Shown piece by piece: positions 26,099 to 35,451 of a DNA stretch of 64,000 bases. Positions within the stretch are counted from its first letter, which is position 1, and every line of letters begins with the position of its first letter. The DNA is from Clostridium ljungdahlii DSM 13528. Lineage in GTDB: Bacteria; Bacillota; Clostridia; Clostridiales; Clostridiaceae. A model generated the notes under the pieces. It did no database searches. It was not told the origin of the DNA and saw only the letters and a program-made list of their open reading frames with translations. The stretch spans positions 1,674,001 through 1,738,000 of the forward strand of contig NC_014328.1 of assembly GCF_000143685.1 (NCBI RefSeq). Reading direction: 5' to 3'. Made by a program: the position numbers and the translations under genes.

Positions 26099-27844
26099 AT
26101 GATAAGGGCTTTTAACTTGAATGATATACATTTAACCAAATATATATTTTTTACAGGAAAAGGCGGCGTGGGAAAGACGTCAGCAGCAAGTGCAGTTGCA
26201 GTTAGCTTAGCAGATCAAGGTAAAAAAATCATGCTTGTAAGTACAGATCCAGCTTCAAATCTGCAGGATGTATTTAACACAGATTTAAATAACAAAGGAA
26301 CTGTTATTAAGAAAGTACCAAATTTAGTTGTAGCAAATTTTAATCCAGAAGATGCTGCTAAAGAATATAGAGAAAGTGTTATTTCACCCTATAGAGGAAA
26401 ACTTCCAGATACAGTAATAAAAAATATGGAAGAGCAGCTATCAGGTTCCTGTACTGTAGAAATTGCAGCCTTTAATGAATTTTCTAATTTTATAACTGAT
26501 GAAAAAATACAAAAAGAATTTGATCATATTATATTTGATACTGCACCAACAGGTCATACACTGCGAATGCTGCAGTTGCCGTCAGCCTGGAGCAATTTTA
26601 TAAGTGAAAACACCCATGGAGCATCTTGTCTTGGACAATTAGCAGGACTTGAAAGCAAAAAGGAAGTATATAAAAATGCTGTAAAAACTTTAGCAAATGG
26701 GAAAAAAACTACCCTTATACTTGTATCGAGGCCTCAAAATACACCTTTAAAGGAAGCAGAAAGAGCATCTAAGGAATTACGGGATATAGGAATAAATAAT
26801 CAGACATTGATTATAAATGGAGTTCTAAAAAACCATGATGACGGTCTTTCAAATGCAATTTATGAAAAGCAGCAAAGTGCTTTAAAGTATATATCAGAAT
26901 ATCTAAAAAAACTAGAGACCTATGCGATTCCACTAAGACCTTATAATGTAACAGGACTTGAAAATGTAAGAGCTTTTTTAAAGGAAGATAATATTGAATA
27001 TAGTAATGAAACTTTAAATGATAAAAAGATATCTAAATTAAAGGATGTTATTGATGATTTATACAATAGGGATAAAAAAGTAATTTTCGCAATGGGAAAA
27101 GGCGGTGTTGGTAAAACTACTGTGGCAGCAGCTATTGCTTTAGGAATTGCTAGAAAAGGTAAAAAGGTACATTTAACTACTACAGATCCAGCAGCACATC
27201 TAAAGTTTGTTTTAGACGCCAGCTTTGGTATCAATTTAAGTCATGTTGATGAAAAGAAGGAACTAGAAAAGTATAAAGAAGAAGTTTTGAGTAAAGCTAG
27301 AGAAACTATGGGTGAAGAAGATATAGCTTATGTAGAAGAGGATTTAAGGTCTCCATGCACTCAGGAAATAGCTGTATTTAGAGCTTTTGCAGAAATAGTT
27401 GAAAAATCTGAAGAAGAAATAGTAGTTATTGATACTGCACCAACAGGTCATACATTACTATTACTGGATTCTACCCAAAACTATAATAGAGAGATAAAAA
27501 GATCACAAGGTGACATACCAAAGTCAGTTAAAAAACTTTTACCAAAGCTTAGAAATGCCGATGAAACAGAAGTCATCATTGTAACTTTAGCTGAAGCTAC
27601 ACCTGTATATGAAGCTGTGAGATTAGAGAAAGATTTAAAGAGAGCAGGAATTAGTAGTAAATGGTGGATTATAAATTCAAGCCTGTTTGCTACTAATACT
27701 ACTAATGATATCCTTAAAGTAAAAGCAAACAGTGAGATATCCTGGATAAATAAAGTAAGTGAAATTTCTAAAGGAAATTTTGCGGTTATCGAATGGAAAC
27801 CAGAAGAAGTGAAAGGTGATAAGTTGTTAGATCTGATTAAATAA
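26099..27844 (+). CDS. arsA: ArsA arsenite-stimulated ATPase, two-domain form
   Basis: 581 residues made of two homologous halves. Each has a deviant Walker [12 protein letters not shown] (~19-28) and [10 protein letters not shown] (~331-341). Each also has the DTAPTGHTL signal-transduction motif. Cysteines of the metal site are present (SCTVEIA in the first half, SPCTQEIA in the second). The protein couples ATP hydrolysis to arsenite extrusion and receives the metalloid from ArsD. The partner pump is encoded 83 bp downstream and is of the Acr3 class. Confidence 0.95.
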   Translation: MIRAFNLNDIHLTKYIFFTGKGGVGKTSAASAVAVSLADQGKKIMLVSTDPASNLQDVFNTDLNNKGTVIKKVPNLVVANFNPEDAAKEYRESVISPYRGKLPDTVIKNMEEQLSGSCTVEIAAFNEFSNFITDEKIQKEFDHIIFDTAPTGHTLRMLQLPSAWSNFISENTHGASCLGQLAGLESKKEVYKNAVKTLANGKKTTLILVSRPQNTPLKEAERASKELRDIGINNQTLIINGVLKNHDDGLSNAIYEKQQSALKYISEYLKKLETYAIPLRPYNVTGLENVRAFLKEDNIEYSNETLNDKKISKLKDVIDDLYNRDKKVIFAMGKGGVGKTTVAAAIALGIARKGKKVHLTTTDPAAHLKFVLDASFGINLSHVDEKKELEKYKEEVLSKARETMGEEDIAYVEEDLRSPCTQEIAVFRAFAEIVEKSEEEIVVIDTAPTGHTLLLLDSTQNYNREIKRSQGDIPKSVKKLLPKLRNADETEVIIVTLAEATPVYEAVRLEKDLKRAGISSKWWIINSSLFATNTTNDILKVKANSEISWINKVSEISKGNFAVIEWKPEEVKGDKLLDLIK

Positions 27845-27927
27845 AGACTAAGTTTGATAAAAAGATATACATTCTCAATGAGATATTAAAGGATATTAAT
27901 AATTGGGGAAATTTAGGAGGAATTATT

Positions 27928-28983
27928 ATGAGTAATCAATCATCAAGATTATCATTGCTTGATCGTTATTTAACATTGTGGATTTTTATAGCAATGGCCC
28001 TGGGAATATTTTTAGGATGGGCTTTGCCTGGTTTATCTAGTACACTGTCAAATTTATCAGTTGGAACAACATCTATTCCTATAGCTATAGGTCTTATAAT
28101 TATGATGTATCCACCACTTGCTAAAGTTAACTATAAGGAAATTGGAAAGGTTTTTCGTAATCCAAAAGTGTTAACTCTTTCATTAGTTCAAAACTGGATT
28201 ATAGGACCTATTTTAATGTTTACTCTAGCAGTTATATTTCTTAGAAATTATCCGCATTTCATGGTAGGACTAATTCTAATAGGACTTGCAAGATGTATTG
28301 CTATGGTTATTGTATGGAACAGTCTTGCAGATGGTGACAGCGAATATGCTGCTGCACTAGTTGCATTTAACTCTATATTTCAGGTAGTATTTTATTCAAT
28401 ATTTGCTTATGTATTTATTACTGTGCTGCCAAAGGCAATAGGATTACAAGGTATGCAGGTTCACGTATCTATGGGTGAAGTAGCTTCTTCCGTGGCAATT
28501 TATTTAGGTATTCCCTTTATTGGAGGTATGCTTACAAGACTACTTTTGGAACCTAAGAAAGGGACAGAATGGTATACTAAAACTTTTGTGCCTAAGATAA
28601 GTCCTTTAGCACTAATAGCATTATTATTTACTATAGTTATAATGTTCATGTTTAAAGGAAAATACATTATTGAGCTTCCAATGGATGTTGTAAGAATTGC
28701 TGTCCCTCTAATTATATACTTCATAATCATGTTCTCTGCATCTTTCTTTATAAGTTATAAATCAAAAATAGACTATCATAAAACAGTTAGTTTGTCATTT
28801 ACAGCTGCAAGCAATAATTTTGAACTGGCAATTGCAGTAGCAGTAGCAGTTTTTGGCATTCAGTCTCAGGAAGCTTTTACTGCTGTTATAGGGCCATTAA
28901 TTGAAGTACCTGTTATGATTGGACTTGTTAATGTAGCTTTATTGTGGGGAAGAAAGTATTTTGGTTTAAAACAGGAAAAGTAA
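27928..28983 (+). CDS. acr3: Arsenite efflux permease, ACR3 family
   Basis: 351 residues with ten hydrophobic helices. ACR3 landmarks are [37 protein letters not shown] sequence near the start (residues ~29-58), [16 protein letters not shown] with the essential helix-4 Cys, and [15 protein letters not shown] near the end. It exports As(III), here probably energised or assisted by ArsA. ACR3 with ArsDA is a known Gram-positive arrangement; the gene is not of the unrelated ArsB family. Confidence 0.94.
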   Translation: MSNQSSRLSLLDRYLTLWIFIAMALGIFLGWALPGLSSTLSNLSVGTTSIPIAIGLIIMMYPPLAKVNYKEIGKVFRNPKVLTLSLVQNWIIGPILMFTLAVIFLRNYPHFMVGLILIGLARCIAMVIVWNSLADGDSEYAAALVAFNSIFQVVFYSIFAYVFITVLPKAIGLQGMQVHVSMGEVASSVAIYLGIPFIGGMLTRLLLEPKKGTEWYTKTFVPKISPLALIALLFTIVIMFMFKGKYIIELPMDVVRIAVPLIIYFIIMFSASFFISYKSKIDYHKTVSLSFTAASNNFELAIAVAVAVFGIQSQEAFTAVIGPLIEVPVMIGLVNVALLWGRKYFGLKQEK

Positions 28984-29068
28984 ATATGTTTAATACATTA
29001 GTGTTTAAAAGATTTAAAAAATTTAAGAGTATAAATAAGAAAAAATAGAATTTCATAGATAAACATAG

Positions 29069-29112
29069 TTCAAAAGGGTTAGTTTAATACATATTAAACT
29101 AACCCTTTTGAA
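29069..29112. terminator. Strong hairpin terminator after the ars operon
   Basis: 21-bp perfect arms (29069-29089 and 29092-29112) with a 2-nt loop. The stem includes CAAAAGGGTTAGTTTA, with A-rich and T-rich ends suiting termination on either strand. Confidence 0.85.
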
Positions 29113-29147
29113 TTGAGTATTTAGCTTAACTAAAAAATTTGCAAATT

Positions 29148-29175
29148 GAACCTTTTAGGTGCAACATGTGTCTTA
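29148..29175 (+). promoter_or_regulatory. ECF-sigma-type promoter A (VanZ-like gene)
   Basis: GAACCTTTT, N10, TGTGTCTTA. The same pattern with identical spacing occurs at 30231 and 34044. GAAC and GTC elements are typical of ECF sigma promoters. It lies ~75 bp before the VanZ-like start. Confidence 0.65.
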
Positions 29176-29251
29176 TATGTTGAAGGATGCTGTATCAAAA
29201 AGTATTTAAGAAAAACAAAATTTGATATTTTAAAATAAAAGGAGAAGAAAG

Positions 29252-30232
29252 ATGAAGATTAAATTTGATAAAACCAGGTTGTTAAAAGTAGTAATAGGAA
29301 TTTTATTTATAGCATATATTGCTGCTTTGTTTAAAGTTTTAATATTTAGATATTTTTCAATAAGTCAATTATTCAGTGGGAGTTATGGAAAAATGAGGTC
29401 AATTAATTTAATTCCATTTAAAACAGTTATTCGAGATCTTATTAATAGTAGGACAATGGGATATATGAGTGCCGTATCTAATACTTTTGGCAATATAATA
29501 ATATTTATACCATTCGGTTATTTTATACCTTCTTTAAATGAAAAATATTCAAAGTTTAGTAATGTATTAATATCTACAGCTTGTTTTAGCTTATTTTTTG
29601 AAATTTCTCAGTATATTTTAGGTGTTGGAAGTAGTGATATTGATGATATTATTTTAAATACTACAGGAGGAATTATAGGATATGTTTTATATAAATACAT
29701 CAATAAGCTGATACCAAAAAGAAATACTTTTTATGTGAGCATAATAATAATGACCTTTATATTCTTTATTGGTGGAGGTATTGTTGCTGTAGATCAATTT
29801 GGGACATACTTAGGAATTAGTAAATTGCATGAACAAGTTATTGGTGGGGAAAATGTTCCAAAAGGTAAGGCTGATATATTTGGAAAATTGGTGAATAGTA
29901 GAAGAGATCTAATTACTGTAGACAAAATTATTAGAAATAATAAGAACGAAAGTACTGCAGTAAGTTCTAATGATACTAAAAATGCTAATGAAGAGAACGT
30001 TCAAGTAATGTTAGATAAATCTACTAAGGTTTATTTGGAAAAAGGTGTTTTAAAGAAAAAATTTTTAAAAGGATATAGTTTAACTGTTACCTACAGTAAA
30101 ATTCCTACTGAGAATATAAGTAAGTTATCCTCTGGTACAAAAATATCTGTATGGGGAAAATATGATAAAGGAAAATTTATTGCAAATGTAATTAGTATTC
30201 TCGATGAATCTAGGGAACAGCAAAAATTTTGA
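29252..30232 (+). CDS. VanZ-like membrane protein with extracytoplasmic C-terminal domain
   Basis: 326 residues. TM1 (~10-30) and the VanZ-type core (INLIPFKTVIRDL, NTFGNIIIFIPFGYFIP, FEISQYILGVGSSDIDDIILNTTGG) occupy the first ~150 residues. A further TM segment (~165-183) follows, then ~140 extracytoplasmic residues not typical of VanZ. VanZ proteins confer low-level teicoplanin or lipoglycopeptide tolerance by an unclear mechanism; this family also occurs in general envelope stress regulons. The gene is preceded by an ECF-type promoter. Confidence 0.8.
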   Translation: MKIKFDKTRLLKVVIGILFIAYIAALFKVLIFRYFSISQLFSGSYGKMRSINLIPFKTVIRDLINSRTMGYMSAVSNTFGNIIIFIPFGYFIPSLNEKYSKFSNVLISTACFSLFFEISQYILGVGSSDIDDIILNTTGGIIGYVLYKYINKLIPKRNTFYVSIIIMTFIFFIGGGIVAVDQFGTYLGISKLHEQVIGGENVPKGKADIFGKLVNSRRDLITVDKIIRNNKNESTAVSSNDTKNANEENVQVMLDKSTKVYLEKGVLKKKFLKGYSLTVTYSKIPTENISKLSSGTKISVWGKYDKGKFIANVISILDESREQQKF

Positions 30233-30258
30233 ACCTTTTTTGTATATAATGTCTCTTA
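30231..30258 (+). promoter_or_regulatory. ECF-sigma-type promoter B (upstream of the serpin region)
   Basis: GAACCTTTT, N10, TGTCTCTTA; it overlaps the vanZ-like stop codon. The nearest downstream gene is the serpin, 306 bp away. Confidence 0.55.
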
Positions 30259-30564
30259 AATAATAGAGTTCTAAAAAATAAAAGGGGGATTAAAAAAGAG
30301 AACTTTAAAAATGAAAATGGTTTTACTATATTTAACAACTATGAAATGAGCTAGCGTAAGGATTCTTCATTGATTTGCAAAATTATACTTATTATAAATT
30401 ATCAAATGCAGTAGGTACTTAGTATAAAGAATTTATGCGACAATTAAAAGGAGCAGATAATTGGATGACAGTATAATTAGAAGTGATATAATAGTAGGTG
30501 TAATTTAATATTATTTATATAAGATTGATAACTTGAACTGGTTTTTAATTGGGGGGGATTTTAT
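30259..30564. other. Region with decayed coding sequence before the serpin gene
   Basis: GGGGG at ~30284 resembles a ribosome site, but the frame after it (KKENFKNENGFTIFNNYEMS) has no normal start and soon stops. Near 30434-30478 a frame reads EFMRQLKGADNWMTV and stops, like a protein C-terminus. This looks like the remains of one small gene. No intact gene is seen. Confidence 0.35.
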
Positions 30565-32136
30565 ATGTTCAAATTGAAACTAGTTATACCTGTTTTAGTT
30601 TCAATTATACTTGTATCCGCAGGCTCTGGATATTATATGCAAAAGGTAAAAGCTAGTGATGCAGCGGAAAATATAAAACAATGGACAGAACAAAAGGATG
30701 TTAGTACAGAAAAAGTGTGGAAATTAACTTTTAAGCAGGGTTTGTTAGTTGATTGGCCATCTTTGGACAAGGCTATTACTGTAACAGATTCAACGGGTAA
30801 GATAATTAATGTGAGAATGGATGAAGCAAACTATGGTAACAGTATTTTAATATATCCTCCTGAGGATGGATATAAGACAGGAGAAACCTATTATTTGAAT
30901 GTTTCTAAAGACTTGAAATTTTGTACTAAAACAGATTCATCTGCAAGTAACCTTAAGCAGCCAATTACTATGAAATTTACAATTAATGGTATTAAAACAA
31001 TAGATATAGGTAAAGATAGTTTGGTAAGTGTATCAAATAATAAGTTTGCATTTGATTTAATGAATCAATTGACAAGTAAGGACAAGGATAAAAATATAAT
31101 AATATCACCGTTAAGCATAGGAACCATATTAGCTGAGACACAAAATGGAGCGGCAGGAGATACAAAAAATGAAATATTAAAGTCTATAGGGTTAAGTAAT
31201 GCAGATGATAAAACTATAAATGAACAATACTATAGTTTATTGGATTATTACAATAATTTCAAATCAACAAAGCTAAAAACAGTGGATTCCATATGGGTTG
31301 ATAAAGACACAATTTTAAATAAGCAATTTGCTGATACTTCACGAAAATATTATAATTCAGAAGTAAGCACGTTAGACTTCAAAGATAATAATTCAGTAGA
31401 TATTATCAATAATTGGGTAGATAAAAGTACAGATGGACAAGTAAAAAAGATAATAGATAATATTAATGCAGACGATGCAGCTATTTTGATCAATTCTGTA
31501 AACTTTAAAGGAACCTGGTTAGATGAATTCCCTAAAGATAATACAAAACCAGAAGAATTTAATTTATCTAGCGGTCAAAAAATAAAAGTAGATAATATGG
31601 AAGATACACGTGTAAGTAGTTATTTAAAAGGAGATAATTTTGCAGCTGTGAAAATTCCATACTATGATGGGTTAGAAATGGATTTGTTTTTACCAGATAA
31701 GGGAGTAGATATAAACAATTTTGTATCAAGCTTTAGTAAAAGCAATATGGACAAATGGATGAATGACTTCTATGATGCAAGAGTTACCATGAAAATACCT
31801 AAATTCAAACTGGAATATGAAGAAGACAACATGGTTGATATACTTAAGAAGTTAGGTATAGTTACAGCTTTTGATGTAAATAAAGCTGATTTTAGTGGAA
31901 TTTCGCAGCAAAAGCCTCTATTTATAAGTAAAATTACACATAAAACTTCTATCAATGTAGATGAAAAGGGAACAGCAGCAGCAGCAGTAACTGCTTTAGA
32001 AATGACTGGATCATCAATGCCGCCAGAATACAAGAATGTTGATTTTACTATTGACAGGCCTTTTGTTTTTGCAATAAGAGATTGTAACACAGGAGTAATA
32101 GTATTTATGGGAAAAGTTGAAAATCCACAAAAATAG
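30565..32136 (+). CDS. Secreted or membrane-anchored serpin with N-terminal Ig-like domain
   Basis: 523 residues. A signal/anchor segment (~5-25) is followed by an SbsA-type Ig-like domain (~48-145) and a complete serpin fold (~155-520). The hinge and reactive-centre loop are intact: VDEKGTAAAAVTALEMTG from 465, with G469 as P15. Counting from there places P1-P1' at Ser483-Ser484. The small-residue hinge implies an inhibitory serpin, a suicide inhibitor of serine or cysteine proteases. The shutter and C-terminal motifs (FTIDRPFVFAIRD, FMGKVENP) are present. Serpins are patchy in bacteria; this one probably guards the cell surface. GGGGGG precedes the ATG. Confidence 0.93.
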   Translation: MFKLKLVIPVLVSIILVSAGSGYYMQKVKASDAAENIKQWTEQKDVSTEKVWKLTFKQGLLVDWPSLDKAITVTDSTGKIINVRMDEANYGNSILIYPPEDGYKTGETYYLNVSKDLKFCTKTDSSASNLKQPITMKFTINGIKTIDIGKDSLVSVSNNKFAFDLMNQLTSKDKDKNIIISPLSIGTILAETQNGAAGDTKNEILKSIGLSNADDKTINEQYYSLLDYYNNFKSTKLKTVDSIWVDKDTILNKQFADTSRKYYNSEVSTLDFKDNNSVDIINNWVDKSTDGQVKKIIDNINADDAAILINSVNFKGTWLDEFPKDNTKPEEFNLSSGQKIKVDNMEDTRVSSYLKGDNFAAVKIPYYDGLEMDLFLPDKGVDINNFVSSFSKSNMDKWMNDFYDARVTMKIPKFKLEYEEDNMVDILKKLGIVTAFDVNKADFSGISQQKPLFISKITHKTSINVDEKGTAAAAVTALEMTGSSMPPEYKNVDFTIDRPFVFAIRDCNTGVIVFMGKVENPQK

Positions 32137-32159
32137 TTAAAATATATAATATATAAAAG

Positions 32160-32189
32160 AAGTAAGTTCGAAAGAGCTTGCTTTTTTTT
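32160..32189 (+). terminator. Terminator of the serpin gene
   Basis: AAGTAAGTTC and GAGCTTGCTT pair with wobbles, followed by a run of eight T's. A second small hairpin (ACAACTT ... AAGTTGT) lies just after, at ~32195-32217. Confidence 0.75.
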
Positions 32190-32328
32190 CGTAGACAACT
32201 TATACATTACAAGTTGTTTTAGAAATTTTTTTAAATTTGTGTAATGAAATTAGGGTTTATACGTATTAACATATGATGAATTACTTAGCTAGGTAAAAAA
32301 ATCAGAGAAAGGGGTGGTTTTAAAATAT

Positions 32329-32874
32329 ATGGAACAAACTACATTAATTAATGCTTTAGATGAAAAAAAATCTAGAGATAAAGATTTTACTTATATTTTT
32401 GAAACCTACTATAAGAGAATTTACAACTATATATATTACCGGATTAATTGTAATGAAGAAGCAGAAGACTTGGCAAGTGAGATATTTGAAAAAGCAATGA
32501 TTAAAATTAACACGTATAGTGAAGATAAATCTCCTTTTGAAGTATGGATTTTTGCTATAGCAAGAAACGTGATAAATGATTATTTTAGAAAATTAAAAAA
32601 GCATAAAGTGTTTTCTATGGATAAATTGCAAAAGGTAATATCCACGGAAAAGAATCCGGAAGATGTATTTGTAAAATCAGAGACTAATGATGAACTTTTA
32701 AAAGCGCTAAATATTTTAAATATAAAAGAACGAAATATTATAGCATTTAAATTTGGAGCAAATTTAAAAAATAAAGAAATTGCAGAAATTATTGGCATTA
32801 CAGAAAGTAATGTGGGGGTAATACTTTATAGGACGATGAAAAAGTTAAAAAAAGAATTGGAAAGAGAGGTATAG
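32329..32874 (+). CDS. ECF-family RNA polymerase sigma factor
   Basis: 181 residues from ATG 32329 with AAAGGGG upstream. Sigma region 2 (FETYYKRIYNYIYYRINCNEEAEDLASEIFEKA, then WIFAIARNVINDYFRK) and region 4 (NIKERNIIAFKFGANLKNKEIAEIIGITESNVGVILYRTMKKLKKEL) are both clear. The gene is immediately followed (2 bp) by a membrane protein with an anti-sigma layout. Three GAACCTTTT-type promoters in the neighbourhood are its likely targets. I see no such promoter before the sigma gene itself. Confidence 0.92.
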   Translation: MEQTTLINALDEKKSRDKDFTYIFETYYKRIYNYIYYRINCNEEAEDLASEIFEKAMIKINTYSEDKSPFEVWIFAIARNVINDYFRKLKKHKVFSMDKLQKVISTEKNPEDVFVKSETNDELLKALNILNIKERNIIAFKFGANLKNKEIAEIIGITESNVGVILYRTMKKLKKELEREV

Positions 32875-32876
32875 AT

Positions 32877-33836
32877 ATGAACAAAAAAAATATTGAGGAT
32901 AAATTTTCTGTGAATATGGATGCTTATCTTAATGGAATACAAAATGTTGATAAATCAAACAGTGAAGAATTCAATGAACTTTTAGAAATCGGTAAAACTT
33001 TAGCAAATAAAGATTTCAGTGAAAATAGTAATAAAGAAGCTGTTTTTAATAAAACATTAAAAAATATAAATGAGCATAAAGGAGATAATATTATGAAAAA
33101 ATCAAATAGAATAAAAAAGACAGCTGCTGCAGCAGCAGTATTTTTAGTAGTAGGTGGTGTGTTTACCCAGACTTCTTTTGCTAAAGGTTTAGCAGAAAAA
33201 GTAATAAATAGAATATCTCTTGGTCATATAACAGCAGAACAAATGCAAGAACCTTCGCAAGTGGCAATTCCAACCGATTTAAAAGGCAAAATCTTTGATA
33301 AAAATAAAAATCCTGTAACAGTAGTTACAAAAAATACTGGAAAATTGTATACAAAATCAGGTGAAGAAATTGCTACAATTTTAAATGGAAAGATAGTAAC
33401 AGTAAGTGAGGCAAAAGCTGAAGATGAAAAAATTGAGAAAAATATGCTAATAGTTAAAAATTCTAGCAGTTTAAATAAATATACTTGTTTTAATGTCAAG
33501 CTGCCTTCCTATTTACCAGAAGGTTATAAATTTGATAGGGCAGAATTTTATAAAGATAACGATGGAAGCGTAAATAATAAATATATTGATTTATATTTTA
33601 CTAATGCAAAAACAGGAAAGTATATTCAAATGCAGCAAAGATTTGCTTGCAAAGAAACTAAATATGAAGATGGGACAGATGGAAAAATTGAAAAAGTAAA
33701 AGTTAATGGAAAAGATGCAATATTGTCTGATAATAAAAGTATGGACTGGGAGAATAGTGGGGTACTTTATAATTTATCAGGCAGAGGAGTATTTGGGAAA
33801 ACTGAATTAATAAAAATTGCAGATTCTATTAAATAA
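32877..33836 (+). CDS. Membrane anti-sigma factor with DUF4367-like extracytoplasmic domain
   Basis: 319 residues: a cytoplasmic N-terminal region (~1-78) expected to bind the sigma factor, one hydrophobic segment (~83-101, TAAAAAVFLVVGGVFTQTSFA), and a ~215-residue outer domain whose C-terminal part (FNVKLPSYLPEGYKF onward) resembles DUF4367. A strong ribosome site (AAAGGAG, 33078-33084) sits 8 bases before an in-frame ATG at 33093 (Met73). The protein made from there would begin with a canonical signal peptide, MKKSNRIKKTAAAAAVFLVV. Two products from one gene are therefore possible. Confidence 0.82.
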   Translation: MNKKNIEDKFSVNMDAYLNGIQNVDKSNSEEFNELLEIGKTLANKDFSENSNKEAVFNKTLKNINEHKGDNIMKKSNRIKKTAAAAAVFLVVGGVFTQTSFAKGLAEKVINRISLGHITAEQMQEPSQVAIPTDLKGKIFDKNKNPVTVVTKNTGKLYTKSGEEIATILNGKIVTVSEAKAEDEKIEKNMLIVKNSSSLNKYTCFNVKLPSYLPEGYKFDRAEFYKDNDGSVNNKYIDLYFTNAKTGKYIQMQQRFACKETKYEDGTDGKIEKVKVNGKDAILSDNKSMDWENSGVLYNLSGRGVFGKTELIKIADSIK

Positions 33837-33850
33837 ACAAGATGATTGAG

Positions 33851-33943
33851 TACTAAAGGCACTAAGAATACCGTTAATAAAGTTCAGATGGAGAAAATCA
33901 TCCTTAGAAACAAACTCCATCTGAACCTAAGAATCACTTGATA
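33851..33943 (-). repeat. Dispersed structured element, partial copy R3
   Basis: Read on the minus strand it starts TATCAAGTGATTCTTAGG, carries a full hairpin A and the first part of hairpin B (TTAACGGTATTCTTAGTGCC), and stops there. Core C is missing, showing the element can be truncated at its 3' side. Confidence 0.7.
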
Positions 33944-33948
33944 AGAAT

Positions 33949-33992
33949 AAGCATAATACTGAAGTAGTTTAGTATTATGCTTATAATATTTT
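33949..33992 (+). terminator. Terminator of the sigma/anti-sigma operon
   Basis: Perfect 12-bp arms AAGCATAATACT (33949-33960) and AGTATTATGCTT (33971-33982) followed by ATAATATTTTTT. Confidence 0.75.
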
Positions 33993-34043
33993 TTAATAGG
34001 ATGATAAAAATCAATTTTTAAATTAATTATAGCATTTTTAATT

Positions 34044-34071
34044 GAACCTTTTTGGTATAAGATGTGTCTTA
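34044..34071 (+). promoter_or_regulatory. ECF-sigma-type promoter C (VanY-like gene)
   Basis: GAACCTTTT, N10, TGTGTCTTA with the same spacing as promoters A and B, 46 bp before the VanY-like start. Similarity continues into the initially transcribed sequence (ATAGTAGAGTT, as in B). Confidence 0.7.
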
Positions 34072-34117
34072 CATAGTAGAGTTAACAAAATAATCAAAAG
34101 TTGTGGAGGCATATAAA

Positions 34118-34798
34118 TTGAAAAAGTTAGTTATAGTACCACTATTGTTGATAGTTGCAGTAATAATTTACTCAGTATGCAATTTAAATCAAGCTAAAAG
34201 TAATCATGTATACTCAAATAATCAAAATTCAAATGAATTTTTAATTTTAGCAAATAAAAATCATCCTCTATCATCAAGCTATATACCTGAGAATTTAACA
34301 ATGCTTAATGTGGAATTTTCACCAAGTGCATCTCATGAAGAAAAGATGATGCAAGGTGAAGCAGCTGAGCAGTTGGAAAATTTATTCAAGTATGCTCATA
34401 AAAAGGATATGAATTTATATGGTGTATCGGCATATAGATCTTACAAATCACAAAAACAAGTATATGATGAGAGAGTTCGACGGGTAGGCAAAAAGCAAGC
34501 TGATGAATATGTAGCACATCCTGGTACAAGTGAACATCAAACAGGTCTTGCGATAGATGTTACAAATGAAGCTGGTTTCAAAGGCATGTTAACAGTAGAT
34601 TTTGGACAAACAAGAGAGGGAAAGTGGTTAAAGGATAATGCCTATAGATTTGGATTTATTATGAGATATCCAAAAGAAAAAGAAGCTATAACAGGTTATA
34701 ATTATGAGTCTTGGCATATACGATATGTTGGAGTAAAAGCAGCAAAAGAAATATATAGTAAGGATATGGTGCTGGAGGAGTACTTAGGTGAAGAATAA
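34118..34798 (+). CDS. VanY-like D-alanyl-D-alanine carboxypeptidase
   Basis: 226 residues from TTG 34118 with GGAGG 8 bases upstream; an in-frame GTG at 34103 overlaps that site. An N-terminal anchor (~3-20) precedes the M15B peptidase domain. Zinc ligands and catalytic residues are intact: His140 and Asp147 (SEHQTGLAIDV) and His200 (SWHIRYVG), plus the SAYRSYKSQ motif. It trims the terminal D-Ala from peptidoglycan stem peptides outside the membrane. An ECF-type promoter precedes it. Confidence 0.9.
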   Translation: MKKLVIVPLLLIVAVIIYSVCNLNQAKSNHVYSNNQNSNEFLILANKNHPLSSSYIPENLTMLNVEFSPSASHEEKMMQGEAAEQLENLFKYAHKKDMNLYGVSAYRSYKSQKQVYDERVRRVGKKQADEYVAHPGTSEHQTGLAIDVTNEAGFKGMLTVDFGQTREGKWLKDNAYRFGFIMRYPKEKEAITGYNYESWHIRYVGVKAAKEIYSKDMVLEEYLGEE

Positions 34799-34892
34799 AT
34801 TTGATATAATTGATGAATCTAGCAAATAATTATTTTAATCAGTAGATCATCAATAAAAATTGTATTATTTGTTAAATAAATGGATTTGTAAA

Positions 34893-34932
34893 CCTAAGCA
34901 TAATGCTGTAAAATTACAGTGTTATGCTTAGG
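34893..34932 (+). terminator. Terminator-like hairpin after the VanY-like gene
   Basis: CCTAAGCATAA pairs with TTATGCTTAGG, with an inner stem CTGTAA/TTACAG. It is related in sequence to the terminator at 33949 (shared AAGCATAAT). Confidence 0.6.
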
Positions 34933-35451
34933 ATATTGCTTTTAAATAAAAGGTAGACACAAAAATTGGAATAATGTAAAATAAAGAAGAGAAGTTTTCC
35001 TGAGATGTGTTGTAGAAATGATATGTATTAATGATTTTGATACATACTTAAGTGGCGGATTTTAAAGACAATTCGTCACCCCTACCATACAAGCTGCCTG
35101 TAAGTATTAAGTGATACTTAATGACTTGCAGGTGGTTGTTGTTTTGGGTACTAAAAGGTGATATATTTTTATTGTGTATTATAATTAAAATGTGTACATG
35201 ATAATATAACTTTTTATTTGAATTAACTATAATGTTAGAAGTTGCTATATAATTTTGAGCTGAATAAATAGTTAATATCCGTTCTTTTAGTTTATTTATT
35301 TTTTCAGTTTTATCAAGTAATAATTGTTTTAATTATCAGTTTTATTACACAAAATATAATGTAGCCTTTATCTATATAAGTTAATTAATATTAAAGACTA
35401 TAAAGCCTTAATTTTTAAATTTTTATTGTAATTATAGAAGGGATGGGTATT
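34933..35451. other. Long gene-free stretch before the L,D-transpeptidase gene
   Basis: No intact gene. A frame near 35025-35064 reads INDFDTYLSGGF and stops, like a protein tail. An imperfect hairpin lies at 35097-35132 (CCTGTAAGTATTAAG ... CTTAATGACTTGCAGG), followed by GTTGTTGTTTT. The last 280 bp are AT-rich upstream sequence. Mobile-element remains are possible but not demonstrable. Confidence 0.3.

Noticed and set aside
27928..28983. arsB (ArsB-type) call for the arsenite pump
   Set aside because: Sequence landmarks (helix-4 Cys in [12 protein letters not shown], ten helices, length 351) fit ACR3, not the unrelated 12-helix ArsB family.
35097..35132. T-box or riboswitch before the L,D-transpeptidase
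   Set aside because: Only one imperfect hairpin is seen; no T-box sequence or known aptamer core is present.
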